Positions 10,643-21,900 of a stretch of DNA of 64,000 bases are shown one piece after another (position 1 is the first letter of the stretch; each line of letters starts with the position of its first letter). The notes below the pieces were generated by a model that saw only the letters and a program-made list of their open reading frames with translations, had not been told where the DNA came from and did not search any database. Both the position numbers and the translations under genes were made by a program. The DNA lies in NCBI GenBank assembly GCA_032716605.1, contig CM064501.1:20688687-20752686 (forward strand), given 5' to 3'. Source of the DNA: Paralithodes platypus (Eukaryota; Arthropoda; Malacostraca; Decapoda; Lithodidae).

Positions 10643-10760
10643 TGTATATTGGTGTATATTGCTTGCAATTATTTGATAGGCGTATATATTACGATACATT
10701 TGTTTCCTTACGCAGGTGACCTTGAAATTGCTAGGACTCTCTCTCTCTCTCTCTCTCTCA
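9055..10760. repeat. Palindromic (TA)n-embedded units in the transposase intron
   Basis: At least six palindromic units lie here. Two short ones (9055-9125 and 9545-9630) are near-perfect hairpins with arms around GTAGGGTTGATTTCAT. Three long ones (9921-10083, 10111-10306, 10408-10603) have arms running from ACTGTATATTGGTGTAT through TTTGATAGGCGTATATA to TTTCCTTACG, around a ~40-base spacer containing CCTTGAAATTGCTAGGAC. A truncated one starts at 10640. Most are bordered by pure (TA)n. A direct repeat of period 497 bp (9061 vs 9558), containing CT-microsatellite and ATTTATTGTTCC, also lies here. The structure suggests foldback elements that insert into TA tracts. Confidence 0.85.
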
Positions 10761-10836
10761 AATCAATCATGTCTTAGTTGTCAAGTTTGAGTCTGCACAT
10801 CCCTCATACGAAATACCATTCCCACAATTTTCATAG

Positions 10837-12659
10837 GCAACACAAGACAGGCCAAACGACGAAGATCGTCATCCCCACACCCACGCCCATCCACATCCAG
10901 GCAGCGAGCTTCGTCAGAGCCTCCAGTGATGCCCGGTGAGCTAGGGAACATGTCGAGGGTAGTGCAGCTACCACTAACCCCCGCCCATGGACAACCAGGA
11001 CCAGCGACGTCAACACCAGCTGTTGTTGCTCCTCCCAGGTTGTCAACGCCACCCGGGCTGCAGCGGATGAGGAGGATCAGGAGGACCAGGCGTCGGCTGA
11101 CGATGTCTGAGAGTGATGCCGGCACCGGCTCAAGCTCTCCCGATTCGCCTGAAGCCAGGATATCCCCCACGCCAGCAAGCGACTCTAATGGCGGGCAGGC
11201 ACAGCCACAGCCACAGCAGGGACTGCCACAACAGGGACAGCCACAGCAAGGTGCCCGGGGAACGGCCCGAGGAAGGGCCGGAAGAGGTGCTCGGTTACGT
11301 GCTCGGGGAGGTGCTCGGGGAGGTGCCCCGGGAGGTGCCCCAGGTGCCCCAGGAGGTGCCCCGGGAGGTGCCCCAGGAGGTGCCCCACGAGTGGTCGGGA
11401 GGGGCAGGAGGCCGGACGAGCCACCTATCTTTCAGTGGGAGCACTGCGAGCCTCGGGATATGCCTGGGGTTCCACCCAATTTTAATAAGGGGCCAAATGG
11501 CGTCCAGCCTGCCTTTCCCTGTACCGAAAATGATACCCCTTATGACTACTTCCGAGCATTCTTTGACGATGAATTGCTCGGGGACATGGTAAGGGAGACA
11601 AACCTATACGCAAGGCAGCACTCCGAAGAGATGGCCTCGCCCCACATGAGGAGATGGACGCCCATCGATATCCCTGAGCTCCTCATGTTTTTGGCCCTCA
11701 CCATGCTAATGCCCCACATGAGAAAGCACAACATGCTGGATTATTGGCTGATGCATGACATTAGATCAACGCCAGTCTTCAACATGTACATGCCCAGGGA
11801 CCAATACCGACAAATTCTCAAGTGCTTGCACTTTGTCGACAACACTGCCGCACACGGAGCTGACAAGCTTTGGAAAATCCGGCCATTCCTGAACTCCCTC
11901 CTGAACAGGTATCGCCGGTTTTTCAAACCTTTTCAGAATGTCGTGATCGATGAGTCCTTGATCCTCTTCCGTGGACGTCTCTCTTTCAGGCAGTACATTC
12001 CGTCGAAGCGTCACCGCTTTGGGATCAAGTTCTTTGTACTGTGTGACTGCGAGACAGGATATGTGCTGGACCTCATTATCTACACCGCTACTGATGTGGA
12101 CATTCCAAACGACCCACTGGGTCTTTCAGGGGCGGTTGTGAAGACACTGATGGAGCCGTATCTTGTACACCGACAATTTCTACACCTCTCCTCTCCTTGC
12201 CAGGTATCTCCTTGCAAGGAGCACGGGAAGCTGTGCAACTGTCAGGGCAAACAGGAAACACTGGCCCAAGTTTCATGCTACACAGAAAGGAGACATCTTC
12301 CGGAAGAAGAGCAGCAGTGACAGTATACTGGCTATTTGTTGGCATGACACAAAGCCAGTCAATGTCCTCTCCACCTTCCACAAGTCCACAATGCAAGATA
12401 GCGGGAAGAAGAGATACCACATGGACCCTGTCACCTGCGAGAAGCATCTAGTAGCTATCTCCAAACCTGACCTTGTTATGGACTACAACATAAGCATGCG
12501 GTTGGTGGATAAGAGTGACATGCAAATCACTGCTGTTGACTGCCTCAGGAAGACGTGTAAGTTGTATAAGAAGGTGGTACTCCATCTTCTTGATGTCACT
12601 ATCCTGAACGCGTACAACCTGTGGATGACGCAGACAGGAAGGAAGAGCTCGGTAATGCT
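10837..12659 (+). pseudogene. piggyBac transposase, exon 2 (catalytic body), frameshifted
   Basis: After a basic leader and a Gly/Ala/Pro-rich tract made of short repeats (about 11300-11395), the DDE_Tnp_1_7 body starts near DTPYDYFRAFFDDEL. Visible landmarks are MPRDQYRQILKCLHF, VVIDESLILFRGRLSFRQY with the first catalytic Asp, KRHRFGIKFFVLCD, YTDNFYTSPLL with the second, and LVDKSDMQ with the third. The first part uses the frame that ends at 12320. From about 12160 the homology moves to a second frame, so one base has been lost there. All three acidic residues are therefore retained, but on different frames. The coding sequence is then cut at 12660 by a 2.1-kb insertion. Confidence 0.93.
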
Positions 12660-14758
12660 GGGGTCACACATTCACGTATATGCTCCCGTATGCTCCCGTA
12701 CGAAGGTTTATTGGTAGTTGGCAACTGAATACGTAAAACGTAAGGGCTTAGTACGCAAAACATAAATGAAATTGTGTCTAGTCATGGGGGTTGGTACGCA
12801 TGGCGGGCGTAGCCACGCTGGTCTTGGAGGTGGTTGGTGCGGCCAAGGTCGCCCGGTATGTTTTGGATTTCGAATCAGATACGGGGCTCGCGCTCACGTA
12901 TGTCAAAAGTCGGGAAAGCATACGTTTTACCTGGCTAGCTGCTACGTCTTACGGGTGCAGCCCCGTAAAACGTAGCAGCTAGACAGGTAAAACGTAAGTT
13001 TCTCCCGCCAATCGTACAATGTTCACGTAAAACGGGAAAATGAAAGTAAGTCCGGGCGCATCTGGCAGAACCGCCGCACTGCGGGTTGGCGGTAAGACGC
13101 GGCACCATTGTACGGTGGGGTCACGGGGGACAACGGGACCAGCGGGGGACCAGCGGGGGACCAGCGGGGGACACTCCAGTCACACCTCTCACCACACCGG
13201 AGCAGCAACCAACAAGCCAACCCGCCACCCTCTGCACCCTGCCGAAAACAAATCGTAGCAGCGAAACGACTGCTCCTATGGCTTTCATATTTTTACCACA
13301 TGTACCTTACCCTTTAGGCTACCGACCACAAAAATCCCAAATCCCTCCTCCCACCCACTCGTTGACTGTCGGTCCCGTCAGAAGGAAAGAAAAGGAAAAT
13401 CTGTGGCGGCGAAACGACTGAACCAATCGGGTCCATATTTGTGTGACAAGTCCCTTACCCTTCTGCCTTCCCCCAACCACACCCCCACCCACCTCCAACC
13501 ACCCATTTCCAGCGTATCCGTATCCGTACGAAGATAAGGAAAAAAAGGAAAATCTGTGGCGGCGAAACTACCTCACCAATCGGTTCCATATTTGTGTGAC
13601 AAGTCCCTTACCCTTCTGCCTTCCCCCCACCACACCCCCAACCACCTCCAACCACCCACTTCCAGCGTATCCGTAGGAAGATAAGGAAAAAAAGGAAAAT
13701 CTGTGGCGGCGAAACTACCTCACCAATCGGTTCCATATTTGTGTGACAAGTCCCTTACCCTTCTGCCTTCCCCCCACCACACCCCCAACCGCCTCCCACC
13801 ACCCACTTCCAGCGTATCCGTATCCGTATGTATCCGTAAGAAGATAAAGAAAAAAAGGAAAATCCGTGGTGGCGAAACTACCTCACCAATCAGCTTCATA
13901 TGTGTAACACAAGTCAATTACCCTTCTACCTTCCCCCAACCAACCCTCCCACCACCCTACCACCCATACATTCCGATACCATAAAAGTCTCTGTAGTCTA
14001 TAGTGTCGTTCCAGCTACTTTCGGGACCATCGGGGACCTGATTTCTGGCGAAAATGGACAAGGGGAGTGTTTTTTTTACCATTATCCTTCCTTTCTCTCC
14101 CCACTTGATAGATTTAGCCAAAAACAAAAAACAAATCTGGCACTGGCAGAAGCACACAGTCAAAATTGGCTGGCACTCAGCGGGTTAAAGGTTACAAGGA
14201 TGAATGGTCTTTCCTCTATAAAGGGAGTTCACAAAATTGAACTCCTCCAGGATGAATTCCGCGATGTTGTTCATGGTGCCGATGAAGGACTGGGAATGGG
14301 AATGGTGTGGCCATTCCTGCCCTTTTGTAGTTCCCAGATTCCAACCCAGACCTACGTGGTTGACAAAGACTGTCTTTGTCTGTGTTTGGACAGACGGGGT
14401 GTGCCTACGATTGTCCGGACACGGTCCACGTAATGCCTACAAACTCACAAGACGTACGGCCTCAGCTACGTAGGTCTTGTGGGGGCGTGGCCATGGGCGT
14501 GGCCTGTGTTCCCGCAAATCGGGCAGCCCAGGCGGACTAACGGGGACATGCTTACGCAAGTCGCAAGCACGTACGTAGCTCCATACGACTACATTACGTC
14601 TGACGTAACACTGGCCCTGTTACGGTACGTATGTCGGGAAGTGCAATAGTCGTAGTCTATACGGGCGTACACGGCCGGACTACGCCCGTCATAACACAAA
14701 ATTGGCGATCACGCCTGACGGGAGCATACGGGAGCGATATACGTGAATGTGTGACCCC
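12660..14758. mobile_element. 2.1-kb inverted-repeat element inside the transposase
   Basis: The transposase is interrupted by sequence with ~40-bp terminal inverted repeats, GGGGTCACACATTCACGTAT... at the left and the near-exact reverse complement ending ...GTGTGACCCC at 14758. The inside holds a hairpin with ~35-base arms (12920-12954 and 12961-12996), a four-copy minisatellite and no transposase-like frame. Transposase homology resumes at once at 14759. No clear target duplication was found, since the flanks GTAATGCT and AACATAAG do not match, so the superfamily is undecided. Confidence 0.82.
13386..13930. repeat. ~150-bp minisatellite, four units
   Basis: Four units share GGAAAATCTGTGGCGGCGAA, then ACCAATCGG, CATATTTGTGTGACAAGTC, CCTTCTGCCTTCCCCC and CCAGCGTATCCGTA. 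They start near 13394, 13545, 13695 and 13857. The last unit is more diverged. A degenerate related word occurs near 13258. Several open frames across this region are the same repeat read in different phases and are not genes. Confidence 0.85.
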
Positions 14759-15091
14759 AACATAAGGCTGTTCGCGAAGGAAATCATCGACTCCATCTTC
14801 AGGAAGCACGGAACCACACGTATGCTACCACCTCCGAGCCCGATCGTGAATATGCCTGCCTGCCTTGAGAGCCGGGACTACTTCTCGACCCACATGCTTG
14901 TGTTTTGCCCCCGCTCAGCATCACAAATCGCAGCCAACCGGAAGCACGGACTGAAGCAGTGCCACGTCTGCAGACACACAACAAGGAGGAACCAAATCAG
15001 GAAGGAAACCACGTTCATGTGTAGTTTTTGCAATGTGGGACTATGCGCTTCTCCATGTTACACCGAGTACCACACACTGGAACACTTCTAG
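14759..15091 (+). pseudogene. piggyBac transposase, C-terminal cysteine-rich domain
   Basis: The frame starts NIRLFAKEIIDSIFRKHG and ends with NRKHGLKQCHVCRHTTRR, then TTFMCSFCNVGLCASPCY and YHTLEHF before the stop at 15091. The C-x2-C ... C-x2-C ... C-x3-C, H pattern is the Zn-binding cysteine-rich domain at the end of piggyBac transposases, which recognises subterminal DNA. It is separated from the catalytic body only by the 12660-14758 insertion. The terminal domain itself is intact. Confidence 0.93.
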
Positions 15092-15560
15092 ACCTCTTCC
15101 AAGACCTCCTCCTCCTCTAGACCTCTTGCCAATCATTCATAAGTTCATTCAATCATTCATTCATCTATTTCAAACTACCTCATGAATTCATGTCATTCAA
15201 TCATTCATATGGTGGAATAGCACACTACCCAAACACAAGTGCATTCATCATCATCAGCAACATCACCCATTACATCCATAAGTTTATAATCTCATCCATC
15301 CATCTGCTTCTTGGTCCACCTCATACATCCATGTCATTTGTCTACCTCAATCATATAACTGCCTTTTATCTACCTCAGTCCTATAACTGCCTTTTCTACC
15401 TCAATGAAATGTGGATTACACCTCCTGGGAACACCACAAACAAAAAAATGAGTCGTCAACACTACCCCATAGGGTGATTTGGAAATGTGTTGAAATAATA
15501 TTATTTATAAAACAAAACAAAAATTCATGCAAAGCAAGCGAAACAGAGAGAGAGTGAAAA
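15092..15560. other. piggyBac 3' region, CAT/TCA-rich, no gene
   Basis: This stretch follows the transposase stop. It is rich in TTCATTCAATCATTCAT-type words and ends with an A-rich segment. No reading frame of known type and no clear polyadenylation site beyond loose AATAAT words were found. It probably contains the transposase 3' UTR. Confidence 0.5.
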
Positions 15561-16094
15561 TGCACGCCTATATATATATATACCGTATATTGATATCAAT
15601 CATTTGATAGGCATACATATCACCATGTACGGTACATTGTAGGGACAGAAATGTACCGTATACCGTGATATATACGCCTATCAAATGATTGATACCAATA
15701 TACAGTATATATATATTGATATCAATCATTTGATAGGCGTATATATCACGGTATACGGTACATTTCTGTCCTTACGAAAGGAGAGAGAAGAGTCCTAGCA
15801 ATGTCAAGGTCACATGTACGGTACATTGTAGGGACAGAAATGTACCGTATACCGTGATATATACGCCTATCAAATGATTGATATCAATATATATATACTG
15901 TATATTGGTGTATATTGATTTCAATCATTTGATAGGCGTATATATCACGGTATACGGTACATTTCTGTCCTTACGAAAGGAGAGAGAAGAGTCATAGCAA
16001 TTTCAAGGTCACCTTCGTAAGGAAACAAAAATACCGTACATGGTGATATATATACGCCTATCAAATGATTGATATCAATATTCACCAATATACA

Positions 16095-16128
<34 letters not shown>

Positions 16129-16318
16129 TGTATATATATATATATATATATATACCGTATATTGATATCAATCATTTGATAGGCATACATATCACCATGT
16201 ACGGTACATTGTAGGGACAGAAATCTACCGTATACCGTGATATACGCCTATCAAATGATTGATATCAATATACACCAATATACAGTATATATATATATAT
16301 ATATATATATATACCGTA
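15560..16318. repeat. Palindromic (TA)n-embedded units, 3' cluster
   Basis: Several overlapping palindromes use the same arm words as the intron cluster: TTTGATAGGCGTATATATCACGGTATACGGTACATT and its complement, cut here into partial units around TGATATCAATCATTTGATAGG. The spacers are variants of TTACGAAAGGAGAGAGAAGAGTC and CTAGCAATGTCAAGGTCAC. The units are separated by (TA)n of up to about 30 bp (16095-16150, 16285-16313). The same family therefore lies on both sides of the transposase. Confidence 0.8.
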
Positions 16319-16623
16319 TTTGTACGGTAGCTTGTAAGGAATGAAATTTATTAGAGAATGATGATAAATGAAAGAGAATACAGAAACTGAACTGAAGAAA
16401 GAGTAAAAAAGATATAATAATACAGAAATATTACAAGCAAATAAAGAAAGAGGGATTAGAGAAAAGAATAATGAGAATTACATATATGAAAGGGAGAAAT
16501 TTAGAGAAGAGAGAAAGGGAGGAAGGGAGACAGCGCGTACGAAGGAGAAAGGAGGAGAGAGAGAGAAAGTGAGCTAGCCAGAGAGAGAGAGAGAGAGAGT
16601 CAGACAGACAGACAAGAGGAGTG

Positions 16624-16666
<43 letters not shown>

Positions 16667-17020
16667 ATACAGAGAATACAGAAATAAGGAGAAACAAGAG
16701 AAAATAAGAGGGCTTACCGAAGGAATAATAGACGTGCGTGAGGCCGAAGTCAGGACAAAGCGAACGCATCCGAACGCGCCCGGGAAATAGACCAAAAAGT
16801 AGCCTCTCTTCCTCACCTCCTCCCACCGTCCACACTTGCTCACTTCATTCAGAATAGACTTCTATGGGGAGACGGAGAGTTGCTCGTTCCAAAAATGATC
16901 GTTTCGTTCCGATTGGAGCCATAGTAACGGCGTTAGGGCGAGTGAAAGTGAGCGAATATTTCGGGATTGTGCCCGCTGGGCGGCTCGGTGTAAAATACCG
17001 CCTAGCCCGCCAATAAGGTG
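16319..17020. repeat. GA-rich microsatellite and right subterminal region of piggyBac
   Basis: Positions 16545-16665 hold interrupted (GA)n tracts. The remainder up to the right terminus is unique sequence ending CCGCCAATAAGGTG before TTAA. No genuine gene was seen, and minus-strand open frames here are Ser/Leu-rich translations of the microsatellite. Confidence 0.7.
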
Positions 17021-18394
17021 TTAAGATGATCGAATCAATCGAATTTTGAACTGTTATATAAAGCAGGAACAAGGTATGACAAGTGTAGGGACATACAGGG
17101 TTAACTGGCACGGGAATAATAATAAATTCGCAATAGTATTATCTCCAACAACAATAGAAGTACTTCCTCAGGCAACTCAAAAAACCTGCTCGGGTTGTGC
17201 ACCTCAACTACAACCAAGGCTTACAATCAACGTGAATAAAAATGCTGCATACATAACATAAGAGTTTAAAAGCTTAATCGGGTGTCTGCTAGGCGAATAA
17301 AATCTAGCTGGGATGTAGTAGGCTAGGAAACAATGGCTGAGCAAGCGGCTCCTAGCCTAGCGAGGTCCTTAAGACTGTACGGCCAAATTACGTTAAATGA
17401 CGGGGTGCTCTCTTGAGAGATCCAGATCGCTAGTATCTGGTTCTCTCCTGGCGACCCTCTCAAAGTCAAAGCAAAACGAGTTAGCACAGTGTTGGGTGGC
17501 AGAGGCAAAAGCCCTCACTCGCAACACAGTGCTAAGCTCACAAGGTACACACTCAGAAAGACCACCTAGGCTTCCGTTGCGATTGTACAGGTTCAGCAAA
17601 ACCTGGTACACATCGGAAATCACAAAAACAAGATCCTCACCCCAGTCTAGCATTAAATAGCCCAGCAGACAGCCAAGAAAAGGTAGGGAGACACTGTGAG
17701 TGTGTCGAACCTCTACAGACAAAATGGTAACCCCTCCAAAATGCCTAACTAAACATGTAATATCTGAGAGCTTCAGCATATAATACGATGGCCGATATAT
17801 GAAATCGTGCAGAACCAAAGGGGAGTTATGATGTTAAATAGAGTGGAAGAATGAGAGGTAAGAAGTTGAGAGAGAGAGAAAGTGCTCTATAGGTAGAAGT
17901 CGGGGACAGGTGGTAAGGGAGGTGTGAAGGGTATGCTGGTCAGGCAAGCTCTGAGGAAGGTAGCTCCTCGGGACCCCCAGGATCACACAAAGGCATGGTG
18001 GTCAGCCAATCACAGGCCGCTACGTCACCAGGCAGCAGGCCTGCAGAAGGCGCCAGGAACCACCAGCCAATCAAAACCGAGAGAAAGCCCACGCAGGCGA
18101 GGGACTCCTCCGGGAGGGAGGAAGGAGGAGGGAAAGCAACACTCACTGCTCCCACGCTGCTCGCTCGCTCTTTCTCTCTCAACTTCACCACAATGCATCT
18201 TATGTTCTACTCATGATATAAAATATAATGCATTGTCACAGGCGAAAATAAAGACCACTTCTATACTGCCTGTGACATGACGATTCACAAGAAAGAAAGT
18301 ACAACATTGTAGATAGACTGTAGCCCATTTCACTGCCCTGGCGAGCGCTAGTGGCTACCGGGAGGCGATTCTGCCAACGCTGGCAGGCGTCACA

Positions 18395-18783
18395 CCCCGC
18401 CCAAGATATAGGACGCTCAACATTAGGCGAGCATGATATCTGACAAGGCAGAATGCCGACAAGACCCGTCACACATAGCCACTCCGCCAGAAATGAAATG
18501 CAAAGCTCAATCATAAACAAAACAAAATTTTAGCATAAATAAAATCTTATAACCCCTCCCAAACATAATAGTATAATTTTTTAGCCTGCTATGCTCCCTG
18601 AGCGAGCTTCACCGAGCCCAGCCTCCTAAGTGAAAGACAGGTTCAACTTAGGACTTTAGCTATAACATTGGCAACTTACAATTAACTATCAAAAGAAAGA
18701 GTTTTTATGTGATTTTTTGTATTTAATTTTAATGTTGTTTTTGACGGCTGCCCTACAGGGGCAAGCCTGATTTTTCTCCACTC
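18395..18783 (-). other. Element B 3' end between pol and LTR
   Basis: This short segment links the LTR edge to the end of the polyprotein. Next to the LTR the element strand reads GGGCGGGG, a possible polypurine tract. The rest is non-coding, with ATAAA-rich sequence near 18530-18560. No integrase frame is present here, although most Ty3/gypsy elements would have one after RNase H. Confidence 0.6.
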
Positions 18784-18991
18784 TCAACACACACTGACTG
18801 AACGGCGAGGGTTCTCCTGCAAACAAATCCTCCTGTGACAAACAATCAGCCAAAACATTATCAGTGCCCTTAGCATGCCACACATCCAACTTGTGTTCTG
18901 GCAGCACAACAACACCTGACACTGATAAACTGCCCAGTTCATCACAAGACTGGCACTTCTCTTCGCTCTTTCCGGCAACGGGGCCTGCCAA
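18689..18991 (-). pseudogene. Element B RNase H terminal remnant
   Basis: This overlaps the end of the polyprotein in another frame and reads LDVWHAKGTDNVLADCLSQE, the C-terminal signature of Ty3/gypsy RNase H (usually H-x-K-G-x-x-N-x-x-A-D-x-L-S-R). RT palm sequence (ELVKGYWQAPLPERAKRSAS) ends only a few dozen bases upstream in the other frame. The RT active site and most of RNase H are therefore deleted. Confidence 0.8.
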
Positions 18992-21900
18992 TAACCTTTC
19001 ACTAGTTCTACCTTCGTGATAGGCGATGCAGCCCCGATGTGGTCTATGGTGTCATCAACTCTCGATAAGGTATAGGCGTCTGTCAGGGATAATTCACACC
19101 CACTCTTGCAATCAACACACACACTGGTCTTGCCACTTAACACAGGTTGCAAAGTTACAGGCAACGACCACTCACGACATTCCTTATCCCTCAGACCCTT
19201 CGTCAACACGTAATCCAGCTCTGCTTGCACCACAGGCTGTCGATCAGGATTTATACGGTAGGGAATTAAACTGAGCCTTGCACTGTCTCCAGCCTCCATG
19301 TTGGATTCTACCCCGTACATCAGGCCTGGAGAAGCAACAAACATGCGGATGCACTGCCACAGCCTAGTAAACAACTTATCTCGCAGAACAACATGCCTAG
19401 TGCCCTCCCACAACCTAGCCGAGACCGCAGCTTCTAACCTGTAGTCTCCCTCCTTCTCCACCTCCGTCCCTAGAACAGCCAGGTCATGAGAGGGACAATC
19501 AGTACCACCTGTGCAGTCACTCCCATAGTTCATTATTGCTAAGGCTTCACCGCCGATACCGTACATGCGCACCCCCGCATTCCTTGCAACTACATCTGCC
19601 TGCGCAGCATCACCGCTTTTAGCGACATGGCCAGATACAGTCGGTCTATGGTAGGGCTGTTGCATTCGACTAGAGCAGCATTGGGAGGCTATACGACGAC
19701 CGGGCACATCCACTCCACAGCCAACGTCACCAATCTGCTCAATGTCCTCCTTCTGACCACCACCCTTGGCAGCCATGGGTCGACCCTGACCTGACAACCA
19801 TGTCCAAGCCTCGTCGCCCACCTTGAACCACCGAAACAACGAGGCTAACGGTCTCCCAACATTCACGTGACCTGCCCGCGGACCATCTTGCACCGCCTGA
19901 GTTGTGAGGCTCGGGGACGCGGCACGACCAGTGGGGTATGAACCGAGCTGGTGCTGGAGCGCTGCACACTGCTGCTCATTCAGGTGCTCTAGCGCTTCCA
20001 CATCCACCAGACTCGTGTTCCCCGCCCACTGCTCCGCCGAGACATGACAATCCCTACTCTCCTCCACCTGTGCCCTACTGCCCCCCTCTCCTTCTCCACC
20101 TTGGCCGCTGCAGACCAACGCAGGGACAGTAGGCTGCTCAGGTGGTTGCCTCACAAACTCCTCCAACAGGTTCACATGACATGTTTCCCCATCCTCGTGT
20201 TTGATCTCGACAGCACCATTACCACACTTCTGAATTTCCGGATCCTCCAACTGCAGTTTACAAATTTCTGAGGGAACCAACCTGTCTAAGTGCTTCCGAA
20301 GCAACCCAAATCCTCCCCCAATATCAAACTGTGCAACCCTTTTTTCTCTCTGTGTGTAACGTTGCTTCCTCGGAGTCTCTTCCTGCCCTACCTCCTCACT
20401 AGCTGTGACAGGTCCTGGGGCTTCTCCAGACTCCAACAATGGTGCCAATACTGAGTCGCCAAGAAGAGCTGCTGCTACTAAACTCTCCAAACTTTTACCA
20501 ACATTAGCCGTCTTCTTCCAACCGTTCCTCCGTTGATCAGAAGACTGTGAGACTGTGGATGCAAGAGGTCTTGTAACAACGCACACCATAGGTTGTACTT
20601 GACACTTCTCTACCCACTCCTGTTCCTCCCTACTCACGTCGGCCGGCTTCTCGGCAACGACTAAGGGGGAAACCTCAGAAGTAGGCACCGCAAAGTTGTT
20701 GCCGAGAAGGAGGTCGACGCCCCCAACAGGCAAGTTCTCCACAATTTCCACATCCAACTCTCGTGTCTCACCATCTACCTCCAGTTCCATCCTGACCAAC
20801 GGGTATGACCTTATAGCATTGATACCTTGCACCACAACCACCCGTGCCGCGTTTATTGGTCTACCAGTAAAGTTCTTCATCAAAGTCTGAGAGGCACCCG
20901 TGTCTCGCAACAGCTCAACTCCATGCTTCTTACCAGCCCACTTCACGTAGCCACGCCCTCGATGGTCGCAAAACACATCGCGGACAGGGTTCGTGCCTTC
21001 CGGATTCTTCTCCACTGGATGTGTCCCAGCCTCTGACGTTATACCCTGGGCAAACTCAGACGACTTCGGGGACACCCCAATGTTGCGAGCCAAAGACACA
21101 ACTGCATTAGGTAGCTTGGTTGGACAGGCTCTTGCAAAATGCCCCTTCTCATGACAATGAAAACACTCTAACTCCCCCTTGGGCTTCCCTTGAGGTGGGG
21201 AAGGGCCCGGACCCTTGCTAAACGGGACGGTACTAGGTTTATGGTCAGTTTTGGTGTCGTTGCTCTTGTTCTTAGTGTAATTATGTGTATCAGTGTTTCG
21301 GGGAGGGGGAGGGTTACGCTCCTTATTGCCTGCATCACTTCTCTGTGCAAGACCGCACCCACGAATCAAAGATAACCGAAGGTCAGCCATCTCAGCTGCC
21401 TCCTGAATAGTTTTCGGGTTCTTTTCTTTAAGATTCAACGTCAGATCGCCGCCCGTACACTTGAAAAATTGTTCTAGAAGCATAAGCTGTTTCAACTCCT
21501 CAAACGTCGATGCCTTCTCAGAACGCAGCCAGTTTCTAAATGCATCGGACAGATCCCGGGCATGCTCAAGAAAGGTGCACTCACGACCCTTCGTTACACC
21601 CCGGAACTTCAATCTGTACGTCTCTGGTTGTAACTCATATGCCCGCAGGACAGCCTCCTTCAATACCTCATAATCGATGCAAGACTCCAAGGGCAACGCA
21701 TCATATGCCTTGAGTCCTTTGCCAATCAACCTAGAGGAAACAAGGGCCGCCCACTTAACCTCGGGCCATTGGTGCTCCCGGCACTTCTTCTCAAAACGCA
21801 TGAAAAATTCAGTGACACCTAACTCATCAAATACAGGGACCAACTTGAGCAGGTGCGATAAAGACTAATCAAGACCTCGATTCCCAGAACCGAGACGCTG

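Larger units (their letters stand above)
8211..17024 (+). mobile_element. piggyBac-like DNA transposon, 8.8 kb
   Basis: The element lies between duplicated TTAA sites (8211-8214 and 17021-17024) inside the left B LTR. The right B LTR has the empty site at about 27274. The termini are imperfect inverted repeats: left CCCTTAAATGGCGGC, right (reverse complement) CACCTTATTGGCGGG. A subterminal motif, TGGCGGCGCGC followed by ACATA and GTCGAGT, occurs twice at the left end (about 8222 and 8269). The element encodes a two-exon transposase on the plus strand, with palindromic (TA)n-associated repeats in the intron and 3' flank. The transposase is broken, so the copy is non-autonomous now. Confidence 0.93.
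7344..18394 (-). mobile_element. Element B 3' LTR (left copy), interrupted by two DNA transposons
   Basis: This LTR begins TGTTACGACC and ends GGCGTCACA on the plus strand, with near-perfect terminal inversion (TGTTACG / CGTCACA). It is the partner of 23503-28642. Removing the TTAA element at 7703-8148 and the piggyBac element at 8211-17024 restores an LTR of about 1.8 kb that follows the right copy base for base at both scars: the right copy reads straight through ATATTAAAGAAAG and TGCTTAAGATG. The plus strand after 18394 reads CCCCGCCC, a purine tract on the element strand. No ORF of its own was found. Confidence 0.9.

Noticed and set aside
9092..10780. Long open frames rich in Tyr/Ile and Ser/Leu across (TA)n and (CT)n tracts
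   Set aside because: They are translations of microsatellites, open in several frames on both strands. No start, domain or conservation supports coding.
17397..18280. Coding frames in the B LTRs (17397-18280 and 27641-28537)
   Set aside because: They recur in both LTR copies as expected for a repeat, have no recognisable domain and differ by indels between copies.
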